Source of the DNA: Alginatibacterium sediminis
GTDB lineage: Bacteria; Pseudomonadota; Gammaproteobacteria; Enterobacterales; Celerinatantimonadaceae
Length of the DNA stretch: 64,000 nucleotides
Assembly (NCBI RefSeq): GCF_003610775.1
Contig: NZ_RAQO01000006.1
Coordinates: 186,001-250,000, forward strand
Reading direction: 5' to 3'
Shown: positions 44,879 to 54,457 of the stretch, in pieces
How the letters are laid out: every line of letters begins with the position of its first letter
Numbering within the stretch: position 1 is the first letter of the stretch
Position numbers and translations under genes: made by a program
Notes under the pieces: model-generated
Database searches by the model: none
Seen by the model: only the letters and a program-made list of their open reading frames with translations
What the model was told of the DNA's origin: nothing

Positions 44879-46023
44879 AGAGTGATGCCTTTTGATTCGA
44901 CATACAGTTCATTGAGTCTGTTCAAAAGGATTTTTTCATCACCACCATTCATCAAATACTCCCTAATAGGGCTACCGGCATTATCTTGGAAATACATGTG
45001 GCCGGCGTAGCGTGGTCGTAAAAACGCCCGCTCTAATGTGGGAAGTGTTTGCTCAAAATAATTATGGGAAGATGCATTTGCAAACTCACTTTTCCAAGCT
45101 TTTAAATGCCCTGGTTGACCACCAAACTCGATAAAGAAATTGGCCTGCATTTCCGGGTTAGCGATAAACTCAGCGTATTTAGCGGCTACATCCTTGTGGT
45201 CACAGTTGGCTGAGATAGCAAAGCCTGTTCCTCCTATGGTTGTAATGAGGTGGCCCTTACCTTCAATTTCTACGGTGTCGCTGAAGGTTAAAAGTTTACG
45301 AGCGTAACCTGGTTTCGCGTAGTTTGCGTAGCCGTAAGCAAATGGGCAGTACGCAAATTGGTCAGTTTGCGTCATCGCTTCGTAAACTTTGATAGGGTTC
45401 CAATCAAAACAACCTGGGTCTAGATGACTAGAAAGTTCTCGAAGCATTTGTAGGGACTTTAAGCCGACGTCATCACTCACAACTTCATCGTTTGATGTAC
45501 ATGGGTCTTCACCTAGGGTGCAGCAAAGCATGTAGAAATTCATCAAGGTATCTTGCGGAATGGAAGGCACGGCAACCAAGCCTTCGCGTGCCAAATCTAG
45601 TAAATCGTCCCAGGTCTTCGGCATGGTGAAGCCGTGTTTTTTTAGTAGGTCTTCTCGACCGGAGGCGACCGGAGTAGCTGCGTCCATTGCTAGAGCCCAC
45701 TGCTGATCATTGTAACGATAGCTGTTGTGGGAATGTCCAACTGAATTGGCTTCTAGATCATCCAAAAAGGGCTTAGAGAGTAAATTATCAAATGCCTCAA
45801 TTACACCGGTTTTTGCAGCGAATCCAGCCCAGGGATGATCGATTACGAGTAGGTCAAAGCGTTTCGCTAGTTCATCTATGGGTTCGTCAGCGAATGCTTG
45901 TAATGAGCGTTTTTCCCAGATTATCCGATATTCGGGATTTAATTCTTCAAATCGCTGCGCAGTCGCAACCATTGGCGAAAAACCGCGTGTGTGATTCCAA
46001 GTAATACCTTTAAGCGTGATCAT
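44875..46023 (-). CDS. Solute-binding-protein-like protein without signal peptide
   Basis: A 382-aa protein with the fold-diagnostic sequence of family 1 extracellular solute-binding proteins (ERFEELNP-like start, [36 protein letters not shown]). It begins [15 protein letters not shown] with no hydrophobic leader, and no ABC permease accompanies it. It is the first gene of a tightly coupled operon with two CoA transferases. Thus it is probably cytoplasmic and repurposed, possibly binding or presenting the substrate acid. An upstream alternative start adding a leader was not found. The promoter region holds two GntR operators. Confidence 0.75.
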   Translation of the reverse strand: MITLKGITWNHTRGFSPMVATAQRFEELNPEYRIIWEKRSLQAFADEPIDELAKRFDLLVIDHPWAGFAAKTGVIEAFDNLLSKPFLDDLEANSVGHSHNSYRYNDQQWALAMDAATPVASGREDLLKKHGFTMPKTWDDLLDLAREGLVAVPSIPQDTLMNFYMLCCTLGEDPCTSNDEVVSDDVGLKSLQMLRELSSHLDPGCFDWNPIKVYEAMTQTDQFAYCPFAYGYANYAKPGYARKLLTFSDTVEIEGKGHLITTIGGTGFAISANCDHKDVAAKYAEFIANPEMQANFFIEFGGQPGHLKAWKSEFANASSHNYFEQTLPTLERAFLRPRYAGHMYFQDNAGSPIREYLMNGGDEKILLNRLNELYVESKGITL

Positions 46024-46134
46024 GGTTAATTCCTATACCTGTTACGAGTGAATTGGGCTCTTAAAACGGTGATAGCTAGGTTATTGGCCATATTTCCCAT
46101 ATTAGGAAGCAAGGGTTAACACGATCACTCTTTG

Positions 46135-46151
46135 AATTGGTAGCACCAATT
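46135..46151. promoter_or_regulatory. GntR operator, copy 1
   Basis: AATTGGTAGCACCAATT, perfect 7-bp arms around AGC, 112 bp upstream of the operon start at 46023. It matches the FadR/FCD-type operator style TGGT-N3-ACCA. Confidence 0.75.
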
Positions 46152-46308
46152 TTTAGAACTTACATCGGTATTAAATCAAAGTCAATATATAAAGCATTGA
46201 ACTTAGTTTGTTTTATTAGCTTTGTATGCGGCTATTTGTAAGGAGTTTGGCGTTTTAATAAGATGATGCATGGAATGAATGGTTTTTTTGTAATGTAATC
46301 ACACTATC

Positions 46309-46324
46309 ATTGGTGCTACCAAAT
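46309..46324. promoter_or_regulatory. GntR operator, copy 2
   Basis: ATTGGTGCTACCAAAT contains the same core TGGTAGCACCA on the opposite strand, 174 bp from copy 1. The pair could support looping. Confidence 0.7.
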
Positions 46325-46770
46325 TCGGAGTTTTATGTGTACTTGTGGGAAATCGTAAAACACAGCTGGTTTGCACAGACTCACAAGGTTAATTCAACCG
46401 TGATAGCGTATGCTTATTGACGTTAAGTCAGGACGTTTAGATTAGGGAACGATCACAGGCACATCCCCAGCTTGAATTTCAATGGGATGTTATTTTGGGA
46501 CCGCAAGGTGTAGTGGGGAGATTAAAATTGCATTGAGTTGAAGCATGTTAGAACGGTAAAGAAATGACGCTATAGCGCAAAATCTTACAAGCTCGCAGTA
46601 GTTTTACCAATAAAACTAAGTGATGATCGTTTGTTGCGCGACCTTGGCTAAAACGCTTATTTCTTTAGCATATAATGAGGCGTGCCAAACTTAAATCATA
46701 TATAAAACATATATTTATAGTTTAAGCGCGCGGCAGCTTTGTAACAAATATAGTCACCTAAGTGATGTTG

Positions 46771-47439
46771 CTACTCGTCTGTTACAAACTGTTGAGCTTT
46801 ATCAAAAAAGTTGTCAATGGCATCGAGAGCTTGTTTTTTGTCTCTATTTTTGAACGATGTATAAATACTCTTACGTAGTTGAAGGCTTTGTTCTCTACTA
46901 CCTTTGAGTGCGAGAATCGCTTCTACATTTCTGCGGCGAAGAATAATAAGTGCTTGAAACAGGCTTAAAAACATTACATTTCGGGCTACTTTAGCTAATT
47001 GAAGGTCGAAGCGATCTAAGCAGTCCGCATAAGTACTTAAGTCAGATTTGATATGCTCAGAAATTAGTGAAAGGTCTTTCTCAATAATCAATAAATCGGC
47101 ATTACTACAATTATCAAATGCTAAGTTGTAAACGCCTTTTTCTAAGACATCACGTACTGCGAACAATTCTTCCATACTGGCTGACTGACCACAAAATGCC
47201 CATTTTACAGTGGTTGAGTTCATCCATTCGCTTGAAGGCTTTACGAAAGTGCCATTACCGCGTTTGATTTCGATCAGACCAGCCATCGATAATCCCCGAA
47301 GAGCTTCACGTACTCGGCCTCTAGCGACACCAAGTTGTATTGCCAAATCACGCTCAGTAGGCAGTTTTTCTAAGGGTTTATACTTGCCAGATACAATTTG
47401 ATCGCCAAGGTATTCGATAATTTCTTCTGTCGCCGTCAT
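46771..47439 (-). CDS. GntR-family (FadR/FCD type) transcriptional regulator
   Basis: A 222-aa regulator. The N-terminal winged helix includes EKLPTERDLAIQLGVARGRV and REALRGLSMAGLIEIKRGNG; the C-terminal FCD effector domain covers about residues 85-215. It is located between two minus-strand operons that both carry TGGTAGCACCA operators, so it very likely controls both (inference). FCD regulators usually sense carboxylic acids or sugar acids, in line with a CoA-transferase pathway. Confidence 0.87.
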   Translation of the reverse strand: MTATEEIIEYLGDQIVSGKYKPLEKLPTERDLAIQLGVARGRVREALRGLSMAGLIEIKRGNGTFVKPSSEWMNSTTVKWAFCGQSASMEELFAVRDVLEKGVYNLAFDNCSNADLLIIEKDLSLISEHIKSDLSTYADCLDRFDLQLAKVARNVMFLSLFQALIILRRRNVEAILALKGSREQSLQLRKSIYTSFKNRDKKQALDAIDNFFDKAQQFVTDE

Positions 47440-47560
47440 ATTGATTTGCTTTCTTCTACGTTTGTTGCCGAAACTATACCTGATTTCGACAACAAAACCT
47501 CTTATTGATGCGACTTGAACAACAACAAACTATCAATCAAAGCCATCGTTTTTTTGGTGG

Positions 47561-47933
47561 TTACGACGCTCTCACTAACATGATTTTGGTGGCACAGTCG
47601 CACAGCCAGCCATGCTGAGCATTTTCTGAAAAACTAATGAAGTCACCATTACTAAAAGTGATGCCATCAGTTTTGCTGCCACCTTGATCGCCGTAAAATA
47701 CCGTGCCACTACCTTGCATCACATAAGCTATCCAAGGCTTGTCACTGGCGTGAAGTGGATATTCAACTGCGCCTGCTTCGATATCAAACATAAAACATAA
47801 AACAAAAAACGCCCGACTCGTCTATGGACAGGGCCCTCCAGCCTTGATAATCAAGGTTTTCCAGCTTTGGAGGTGAACGAAGTTCAGCGCTACCTATACC
47901 TTTTGTGTCATTGAGTTGTATGTGTTTGGCCAT
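47561..47933 (-). pseudogene. Cupin-domain protein gene interrupted by a 7-bp tandem duplication
   Basis: Two adjacent minus-strand frames together make one normal cupin of about 121 residues. The upstream part (from ATG 47933, after AAGGA) ends in ESGVFCFMFYV-stop at 47784; the downstream part starts MFDIEAGAVEYPLH at 47791. The break falls in CATAAAA repeated twice (47789-47802). Removing one copy restores ...GVFCFMFDIEAG..., the expected join. The small cupin (VMQGSGTVFYG, FSNGDFISFSENAQHGW) belongs to the enoyl-CoA hydratase operon. It could be a pseudogene, a phase-variable gene, or be expressed as two coupled halves since the ATG overlaps the stop by 8 bp. Confidence 0.75.
47789..47802 (-). 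repeat. 7-bp tandem duplication causing the cupin frameshift
   Basis: CATAAAA at 47789-47795 is directly repeated at 47796-47802 (TTTTATG twice on the coding strand). It is the exact site where the reading frame shifts and is a substrate for slipped-strand mispairing. Confidence 0.85.
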
Positions 47934-47982
47934 AAGCAATATTCCTTGTAATCTAGGGGCTAAATAGTGGGTACCCACTAAC

Positions 47983-49437
47983 TTAGTTACAATTTAAGTA
48001 CACGGTGCGCTTTTGTAGATAGCCTTCGATACCGTAAATACCATCTTCGCCTCCAACACCACTACGTTTGTGGCCGCTATGATAGCCTTGGATATATCCT
48101 ACGATTTGTTTGTTAATAAATAGTGTGCCCACCTCTACATTCTTAATAGCGTGCATAAATGTTTTATAGTTTTGAGTATAAATGTAGGCACTAAGTCCAT
48201 CGTTACGCCGGTTGGTGATTTCGAGAGCTTGCTCATAAGATGAGATGGTCACAATCGGCATAACAGGCCCAAATATTTCTTCTTTGGCGGCGGTCATGTC
48301 AGCACTCACATCGGTAAGTACTGTGGGCTCAATCCAATTTCCGTGCTTGAATTTTTCACCATCGGGTCGTTTACCCCCGAGCGCCAAGGTCGCACCCTCT
48401 GCTAGTGTCTTTTCAACAATATCGTAGACACGCTGTAAGCCACCTTGGGTAACACTTGGACCCATATTGACATCACTCATAGGGTCCCCTACACGGATCT
48501 GCTTCACGCGTTCGATAACTTTACGCGTAAATTCATCCGCAATTTTTTCGTGAACGAGAACGAGTTCATTACAAATACAAACTTGCCCGCAATTTGCGTA
48601 ACGTGAGATAACGGCTGCTTCTACAGCAGCGTCGATGTCTGCATCTTCTAAAACAATAAAACTGGCTTTACCTCCAAGCTCTAAGGATAGTGCGGTAATG
48701 TTATCTGCAGATGAGCGAGTAATTTCTTGCCCAGCTCGGATACTGCCAGTGACTGTAACTAATTTCGTAATGGGGCTTGCACTTAAGTACGCACCTACTT
48801 TTGCACCGCCGCCAGTTATGACATTGACAACGCCAGCAGGAAGTCCAATCTCATCAAGGGTTTTACAAAACTCCATCGCAGTAATTGGTGTGGCTTCGTG
48901 AGGCTTTAAAACGACGGTGTTACCGGTTACTAAAGCTGGACCAAGCTTACGTCCGATCAATGCCAGAGGATAATTAAAAGCACATAATGCGACGACAACA
49001 CCATAGGGGACTTTCTGTATCCAAAGCTGCTCATCGCTGTTGTCTGACGGAAAAATCTGACCTTCTATGCGCCGAGCTGCTTCGGCTGAATAACGTAAAT
49101 AATTAATAGTATCGTCAAATTCACCATAAGCTTCCGCTAATGTTTTGCCCTGCTCCAATACTAAAAGCTTTGCAAAAAGATCGCGTTTCTTAACTAAGCT
49201 CTCGATCATTTTAAACAAATAGTCTGCGCGTTGAATAGCTGGTAAATCGCGCCAATCCTTTTCGGCGTTTTGCGCGCAAACTAGAGCGAGTTCAGCTTCT
49301 TTTGTAGACATATTTGGCACGGTAGCAAATGCACAATTGGTAGCAGGATTTTCAACTTCAGTTTTGTCGCCATTTAAGGCGTCGATCCACTCGCCATTGA
49401 TGTAGCATGAATAGTGTTCTAGTTGTTGCTGTTTCAT
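47983..49437 (-). CDS. AldA-like aldehyde dehydrogenase (lactaldehyde/glycolaldehyde type)
   Basis: A 484-aa ALDH. The start at 49437 ([17 protein letters not shown]) is preferred, but an ATG at 49458 adds 7 residues and cannot be excluded. Catalytic elements: SLELGGKAS (general base Glu) and [10 protein letters not shown] (nucleophile Cys). The C-terminus, [30 protein letters not shown], is typical of AldA rather than other ALDHs. It would oxidise a hydroxyaldehyde such as lactaldehyde or glycolaldehyde in the cytoplasm. It is 22 bp behind enoyl-CoA hydratase and before the cupin. Confidence 0.85.
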   Translation of the reverse strand: MKQQQLEHYSCYINGEWIDALNGDKTEVENPATNCAFATVPNMSTKEAELALVCAQNAEKDWRDLPAIQRADYLFKMIESLVKKRDLFAKLLVLEQGKTLAEAYGEFDDTINYLRYSAEAARRIEGQIFPSDNSDEQLWIQKVPYGVVVALCAFNYPLALIGRKLGPALVTGNTVVLKPHEATPITAMEFCKTLDEIGLPAGVVNVITGGGAKVGAYLSASPITKLVTVTGSIRAGQEITRSSADNITALSLELGGKASFIVLEDADIDAAVEAAVISRYANCGQVCICNELVLVHEKIADEFTRKVIERVKQIRVGDPMSDVNMGPSVTQGGLQRVYDIVEKTLAEGATLALGGKRPDGEKFKHGNWIEPTVLTDVSADMTAAKEEIFGPVMPIVTISSYEQALEITNRRNDGLSAYIYTQNYKTFMHAIKNVEVGTLFINKQIVGYIQGYHSGHKRSGVGGEDGIYGIEGYLQKRTVYLNCN

Positions 49438-49459
49438 GATAGGTCTCACTAATGTCATT

Positions 49460-50245
49460 TTATTTACCGGTAAATTGAGCTGGTCGCTTTTCTACAAAGG
49501 CTCTAAACCCTTCTTGGCCATCTTGGGTGTCGTATAAGGTGTCGACTAAACGTTTTTCAAGTTCGAGCGCTTCAGCCATTGGAAGAAGTGCACCCCCATA
49601 AACAGCTTTTTTGGTTGCTGCTATCGCTAAAGCGGGACCTTGTCCAAGTTTACTTGCCAATGCTACTGCTGCGGGCATTAACTCTTCGGAATCAAATAAC
49701 TGATTTATCAGCCCCATCCTGTAAGCCTCTTGAGCCGAAATAGAGTCGCCAGTAGACAGCATTTGTATTGCGTTACTAACACCAATGAGCCTTGTAAGTC
49801 TTTGGCTTCCCCCATTGCCAGGAATCAAACCTAGATTTATTTCAGGCAATCCAATTAAGTACTGATGTTTAGCTGCAAATCTGATGTCACATGCAAGAGC
49901 TATTTCCAAGCCACCACCAAGACAGTGGCCATTGATGACAGCGATGACTACTTTCTCACAATTCTCAATAAGGGCCATGTTTTCTCGAGCTTGAGAAATC
50001 ATCTTGGCGTTTTCTTCAGTGGTATTAGCTTCAAATACTTTGATATCTGCGCCAGCACAGAAAAATTTTTCAGAACTACTGTCTACGATGATTGCATTGA
50101 TTTCGGGATCATTTATTGCTTGGCGTAGGGACGTGTTGAAGCAATTTAACATCTCTAGGTGGTATGCGTTTGCAGGAGGGCGATTCAGAGTCAAAATTCC
50201 GATATGCCCTTGTTTCTCAAACAGTACAGAAGATTCATTAACCAT
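49460..50245 (-). CDS. Enoyl-CoA hydratase/isomerase family protein
   Basis: A 261-aa crotonase. The oxyanion hole is formed by FCAGADIK (around residue 64) and GHCLGGGLE; both catalytic Glu residues are kept (E114 and E135 in [15 protein letters not shown]), so hydratase activity is expected. First gene of a minus-strand operon with AldA-like dehydrogenase and cupin. With the CoA transferases under the same operator it suggests a CoA-dependent degradation of an unsaturated or beta-hydroxy acid (CaiB-CaiD-like logic); the substrate is unknown. Confidence 0.88.
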   Translation of the reverse strand: MVNESSVLFEKQGHIGILTLNRPPANAYHLEMLNCFNTSLRQAINDPEINAIIVDSSSEKFFCAGADIKVFEANTTEENAKMISQARENMALIENCEKVVIAVINGHCLGGGLEIALACDIRFAAKHQYLIGLPEINLGLIPGNGGSQRLTRLIGVSNAIQMLSTGDSISAQEAYRMGLINQLFDSEELMPAAVALASKLGQGPALAIAATKKAVYGGALLPMAEALELEKRLVDTLYDTQDGQEGFRAFVEKRPAQFTGK

Positions 50246-50318
50246 TTATAGTTCCTTTAGTTGCTCTGATACTAAGCAAAACAACTTTGCGTCATGTGTA
50301 TAAACTATATGCCTTATA

Positions 50319-50335
50319 AATTGGTAGCACCAATT
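50319..50335. promoter_or_regulatory. GntR operator, copy 3
   Basis: AATTGGTAGCACCAATT, identical to copy 1, 74 bp upstream of the crotonase start at 50245. Confidence 0.75.
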
Positions 50336-50437
50336 ATTTATTTCAATCTAGATTTTAAATTTGATCGAACTCACATAAAGCGCCTTTAAATGGCGATTTG
50401 TGTTGTTATTTAAATCGAAAAACCGCAGCTTACTATT

Positions 50438-50452
50438 TGTGGTAGCACCAAT
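50438..50452. promoter_or_regulatory. GntR operator, copy 4
   Basis: TGTGGTAGCACCAAT carries the invariant core TGGTAGCACCA with one changed base in the left flank, about 120 bp from copy 3. Confidence 0.65.
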
Positions 50453-50735
50453 TGTATCAATGGTTTTGTGATTTTAAGGCTTTTTACACAAGCGAAATGG
50501 TTATCAAATTATTTTGCACGACTGGATTGGTTTACATTGGTTATCCTTTGCGGGGTGTTTTTCAATAAAGGTTAACATGTGTTGCGGTTAGAGGTGTTCC
50601 TTTAGGTGTCAAATAAACATAACACAAGGTGGATTAGTTCTCTTTTAGAGAGTTGAATGCTCCAAAGTGCCAGTAATAAAGGGTGTCATCATAAGTTTCT
50701 TGCCTCGTTATTTTTTGGTTAACAATATTGTAAAT

Positions 50736-50745
50736 TGGTAAATCA
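50736..50745. promoter_or_regulatory. UxuR-like half-conserved site before the importer
   Basis: TGGTAAATCA is the reverse complement of TGATTTACCA, nine of ten bases matching TGGTTTACCA found at 62263 and 62458. It lies 174 bp upstream of the importer. Low confidence because the motif is short. Confidence 0.35.
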
Positions 50746-50918
50746 TTTGTCGAAATATTGACATCTGTCACAGACTAGCAACGTTTAAAGGTAGATATTA
50801 TAGCGACTCAAGTGGATACAGCTTGGGCAAAAATATCACGGAAGTGTAAACACCCATTGCTTGTTGATGAGTCAGTCATCTGAGTTGCCTTGGCTACATA
50901 AAACGGAGATTTTTAGTC

Positions 50919-52424
50919 ATGCCCGATCTACAAGCTGCACCTATTTTGTCGGTTAAAAATCTTAGGAAGTCGTTTTCAGGGAAAACCGTTGTAGATGATG
51001 TTTCGTTTGACGTCTATCCCGGAGAAATCGTGGCCTTGGTCGGAGAGAATGGTGCTGGTAAGTCTACAACCAAGAACATGCTGTGCGGTTTGCTTCAGCC
51101 ATCTTCGGGTGAGATTTTTGTCGCAGGAGCTCCGGTAACACAAATTAAAGGTCTGGAACATGGGATTTCGGCAGTTCATCAGGAACTCAGCTTGTTTCAA
51201 AGTCTTAGTGTTGCCGAAAACATGTGTATCACAGACCTCCCAGGTGCAAAGGCTAATGTAGATTGGAAACAAGCGGACCGCGTTGCTCAAGAGCAACTTG
51301 ACTTCCTTGGAATAGAGATCGATACCAAAGCTAGCGTAGAGTCTCTTGGTGCAGGCAAGCAGCAAGTGGTTGAGATTGCCAAAGCTTTGTTGCACGCCGA
51401 TAAGTTACTCATTCTTGATGAGCCAACGACGTCATTAACTGCGCCAGAGCGAGAGAAATTATTTGTCATCATGGACCGCCTTCGTGAAAAAGGGGTCGCT
51501 ATTATATTTATCTCCCACTTTATGGATGAAGTTTATCGCATGAGTGACAAGTTCATCGTATTGCGTGACGGAAAACAAGTGGGCAATGGATATTTGAAAA
51601 ATGTCCCTCGAAGTAAGCTTGAAGAGATGATGGTTGGTCGAACCATTGCAGAGTCAAGTATCGATATAGGTATACCAACCGATGTCGAAGCGGTTCGCGT
51701 TCAGAGCCTAAGCTCTTACGATTTTCATGATGTATCGTTTAAGGTTAACAAGGGCGAAATCCTTGGTATTGCTGGGTTAATGGGCGCAGGGCGTACTGAA
51801 GTTGTCGAGTCGCTTTTTGGCATACGAAAATCAGAGGGCGAGATATATATCCATGGCCAAAGAGTCAATAAGGTCTCTATAGCCGCGATGAAAAAGCTTG
51901 GTCTGTGCTACGTCACCGAAGATAGAAGAGGTAAGGGACTTTTTGGTATCCGACCGGTCAAAGAAAACATTAGTGCAGCCGATATTCTACGTTTCGTTTC
52001 TCGCCGGATTAAGGGCTTTGGTTTTCGTGGCGAGTCTGTAGAAGCCCAAAAAATTGTCAAGAAAATGAATGTCGCTATTCCTCATATCGACTCTCAAGTT
52101 AACAATTTGAGCGGGGGAAATCAGCAAAAGGTCATGCTTGGAAGATGGCTCGCAACTCAACCGAATATTTGCATCTTGGACGAACCAACAAAGGGCGTTG
52201 ATATTGGTGCAAAGTTTGACATTCACAACATGATTGCAGCGCTGGCCAAAAGTGGTGTGGCAGTGATCATCGTATCGTCTGATTTACCAGAACTACTCGA
52301 AGTATCACACCGAATTACTATCATGCGAACTGGACATATGGTGGGTGAATTCCAAAGAGACCAGTTTGACTCGGTCAAAATTATCTCACTGGCGGCCAGC
52401 TCTGCCTTCGAACAAGCCCATTAA
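50919..52424 (+). CDS. Ribose-type (CUT2) ABC transporter ATP-binding protein (second system)
   Basis: A 501-aa double-domain ATPase. N-half: Walker A GENGAGKSTTKNML, signature LGAGKQQVVEIAKAL, Walker B LLILDEPTTSL. C-half: GIAGLMGAGRTEVVESLFG, LSGGNQQKVMLGRWL and ILDEPTKGVD, with the Walker B Asp intact, unlike the paralogue at 32481. It starts the four-gene importer operon ATPase-permease-binding protein-permease. CGGAG lies upstream of the ATG. Confidence 0.9.
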   Translation: MPDLQAAPILSVKNLRKSFSGKTVVDDVSFDVYPGEIVALVGENGAGKSTTKNMLCGLLQPSSGEIFVAGAPVTQIKGLEHGISAVHQELSLFQSLSVAENMCITDLPGAKANVDWKQADRVAQEQLDFLGIEIDTKASVESLGAGKQQVVEIAKALLHADKLLILDEPTTSLTAPEREKLFVIMDRLREKGVAIIFISHFMDEVYRMSDKFIVLRDGKQVGNGYLKNVPRSKLEEMMVGRTIAESSIDIGIPTDVEAVRVQSLSSYDFHDVSFKVNKGEILGIAGLMGAGRTEVVESLFGIRKSEGEIYIHGQRVNKVSIAAMKKLGLCYVTEDRRGKGLFGIRPVKENISAADILRFVSRRIKGFGFRGESVEAQKIVKKMNVAIPHIDSQVNNLSGGNQQKVMLGRWLATQPNICILDEPTKGVDIGAKFDIHNMIAALAKSGVAVIIVSSDLPELLEVSHRITIMRTGHMVGEFQRDQFDSVKIISLAASSAFEQAH

Positions 52425-52435
52425 GAGTGATTTTC

Positions 52436-53434
52436 ATGGATAGATTTAAACAAACTTTCTCAAGTAAAAAATGGCTGGCAATCGCCTTGGCTACGCTAGC
52501 GCTGGGTATCGCCTTGTCCTTAGTTTCGACAGCATTTTTGACATTTTCCAACATCCAGTCTGTTTTAGTGCAAGCCAGCGTGACTGCAATTATGGCGGTG
52601 GGGATGACTTTTATTATCCTAACCGGCGGTATCGACATTTCGATGGGAGCAATTTTATTTTTCACATCTTCTCTATTCGCAAAAATCATGGTGGAAACAG
52701 GCTCATATAGCATGGCATTTACTGCCGCTATTGGATGTGCGTGTTTACTCGGCGCGGTAAACGGGCTGCTGGTGGTGCGTTTCAAGATCATCCCCTTAAT
52801 TACGACTTTAGCGACATATACGATGTATAGAGGGATGGCAATTCATTTAACCGGCGCACAAAACATCCCTGTTCCTCGTGAAATGGGCTTTTTAGGCAAT
52901 GGCAAATTGATGGGGATTCCAGTCCCTATTCTGTTGTTAGCAATCGTTTTTGTGCTGGGTTTGTATTTACTCAATAAAACTCGCTTCGGACTATACGTGA
53001 AAGCCATTGGCAACTCGGAACAATCAGCCAGAGAAACTAATCTCCCCGTTAATTGGGTGACCATTTTGGTTTATGTCATTGGTGGCTTAACAACAGGAAT
53101 CGCAGCTCTCATTCTTTTAGCGAGAGTAGGTGGTTTGCAATCAGGAATTGGAATCGGTATCGAATTTACCGTTATTGCAGCTGTGGTATTAGGAGGGACC
53201 AAGCTATCTGGAGGATCAGGAACCATTGTTGGGAGTGTTATTGGAGCGGTATTTTTAGTCTTAATTGATAACGGACTAAACCTACTCAATGCCTCACCTT
53301 ATATCTATGACATTGTTAAAGGCGTTGTCCTATTAGCCGCTGTCATTATCGACAAAGTATCTTTTGAAAGACAGGCCAAACATTTATTGGAGCAGAAAGC
53401 TTTAAGAATAAAAAGCACCAGTGGTGTGGCATAA
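52436..53434 (+). CDS. Ribose-type (CUT2) ABC transporter permease (second system, first permease)
   Basis: A 332-aa BPD_transp_2 permease. The ATG at 52436 is preferred over the GTG at 52427 because AAGAG lies 8-9 bp upstream. The family segment ILTGGIDISMGAILFF and the region GNSEQSARETNLPVNW are visible, with VVLGGTKLSGGSGT near the end. It lies 11 bp after the ATPase. A second permease occurs in the same operon, so the channel is probably a heterodimer. Confidence 0.88.
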   Translation: MDRFKQTFSSKKWLAIALATLALGIALSLVSTAFLTFSNIQSVLVQASVTAIMAVGMTFIILTGGIDISMGAILFFTSSLFAKIMVETGSYSMAFTAAIGCACLLGAVNGLLVVRFKIIPLITTLATYTMYRGMAIHLTGAQNIPVPREMGFLGNGKLMGIPVPILLLAIVFVLGLYLLNKTRFGLYVKAIGNSEQSARETNLPVNWVTILVYVIGGLTTGIAALILLARVGGLQSGIGIGIEFTVIAAVVLGGTKLSGGSGTIVGSVIGAVFLVLIDNGLNLLNASPYIYDIVKGVVLLAAVIIDKVSFERQAKHLLEQKALRIKSTSGVA

Positions 53435-53465
53435 ATTAAGATTTGTACCCTACAAGGAAATGAAA

Positions 53466-54419
53466 ATGAGTAAAGTACTAGGTTCTATAGTGGCTATTGC
53501 CATGCTCGCAAGTTCGACGTTATCTTTTGCAAAAGATATCACCATTGGTCTTTCGGTTGACCAATTATTTGAAAGTCGTGTTGGTGTTACCGACGCGATT
53601 AAAGCTGAAGCAGCAAAACAAGGTTATAAGTTAATAGAAGTGGTTGCCGACGGTGATGCGCAAACCCAAAATTCACAGATCCAATCGCTGGTCACCCAAG
53701 AAGTGGATGCCATACTAGTCTGTGCGGTTGATCAGAACACGATTGAACGTGCATTAATTGGTGCTAAACGTGCTGGTATCCCGGTGGTTGCCTATGATAG
53801 AGCACTTCCTGATAGTCGTGCTGTTGATGCTTTTGTTGGGCCTGACTCGATTTCTGATGGCTTGGCTGCTGGCCAACACATGGTTGACCAACTAAAAGGC
53901 CTAAGTGGAGATATCGTCGTACTTGAACTCTTAGGCGCACTTAACGACCAAAATGGTATTGATCGAAGCAAAGGTTTTAACGATGCGCTAAAGCAATTAC
54001 CTAATGTTGAAATCGTAGCGATGCCAACGGATTGGGACTCAGCTAGAGCCCTTGCAGCTACCCAAAATGCTTTTCAAGCGAACCCTGATATTAAGGCTGT
54101 ATTCGCTGCAACTGATACCCAAATTCCTAGTATTGAAACGGTGCTAACCGATATCGACAAGATGAAATCAGTCGGTGAAGAAGGCCATGTTGTGGTAACG
54201 GGTGTCAATGGTAGTAACGATGGCTATGAAGCAACGCGTAAAGGTTTTGCTGACGGTATTGTTGTAATGGATTTGGCATTAACCGGGCAAACCGCAGTGC
54301 ATTTGGCAACAGCGCTTATCAACGGTGAAAAAGTTGAGATGACCAATGTAATACCTGGAAGCTTTTATACGAGTGAGAACATCGAAAGTAATAAAGCGAC
54401 GATTTGGGGCGCCAAGTAA
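53466..54419 (+). CDS. Ribose-type (CUT2) ABC transporter periplasmic binding protein (second system)
   Basis: A 317-aa RbsB-like binding protein. The ATG at 53466 has AAGGAA 7 bp upstream; the one at 53460 is too close to it. The signal peptide MSKVLGSIVAIAMLASSTLS is cleaved near SFA-K. The mature protein starts DITIGLSVDQLFESR and has QALVTQEVDAILVCAVDQNTIE-like segments and YDRALPDSRAVDAFVGPDS, resembling xylose/sugar-binding members. Located between two permeases, an unusual order. Confidence 0.86.
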   Translation: MSKVLGSIVAIAMLASSTLSFAKDITIGLSVDQLFESRVGVTDAIKAEAAKQGYKLIEVVADGDAQTQNSQIQSLVTQEVDAILVCAVDQNTIERALIGAKRAGIPVVAYDRALPDSRAVDAFVGPDSISDGLAAGQHMVDQLKGLSGDIVVLELLGALNDQNGIDRSKGFNDALKQLPNVEIVAMPTDWDSARALAATQNAFQANPDIKAVFAATDTQIPSIETVLTDIDKMKSVGEEGHVVVTGVNGSNDGYEATRKGFADGIVVMDLALTGQTAVHLATALINGEKVEMTNVIPGSFYTSENIESNKATIWGAK

Positions 54420-54457
54420 TACCTAATTGAGCAAACCAAATTCATAGAGGTGCAAAA

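Larger units (their letters stand above)
46024..46770. other. Control region between the GntR gene and the CoA-transferase operon
   Basis: 747 bp without a credible gene. The right half lies downstream of the GntR gene; the left half carries two copies of the TGGTAGCACCA operator (46135-46151, 46309-46324). A weaker TTCC-N7-GGAA dyad is at 46094-46108. Confidence 0.6.
50246..50918. other. Divergent control region between the crotonase operon and the ribose-type importer
   Basis: 673 bp without a credible gene. It holds two GntR operators (50319-50335 and 50438-50452) near the crotonase gene, and TGGTAAATCA (50736-50745), one base off the UxuR-like TGGTTTACCA, nearer the importer. Confidence 0.6.

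Noticed and set aside
46094..46108. TTCC-N7-GGAA dyad as a seventh copy of the TCCCR-N5-YGGGA operator
   Set aside because: It has the right spacing but lacks the conserved purine and pyrimidine at positions 5 and 11 and sits next to a gene controlled by a different operator family.
46380..46760. Gene remnant or small RNA in the intergenic stretch before the GntR gene
   Set aside because: All frames are interrupted and no conserved motif or strong promoter-terminator pair was recognised.
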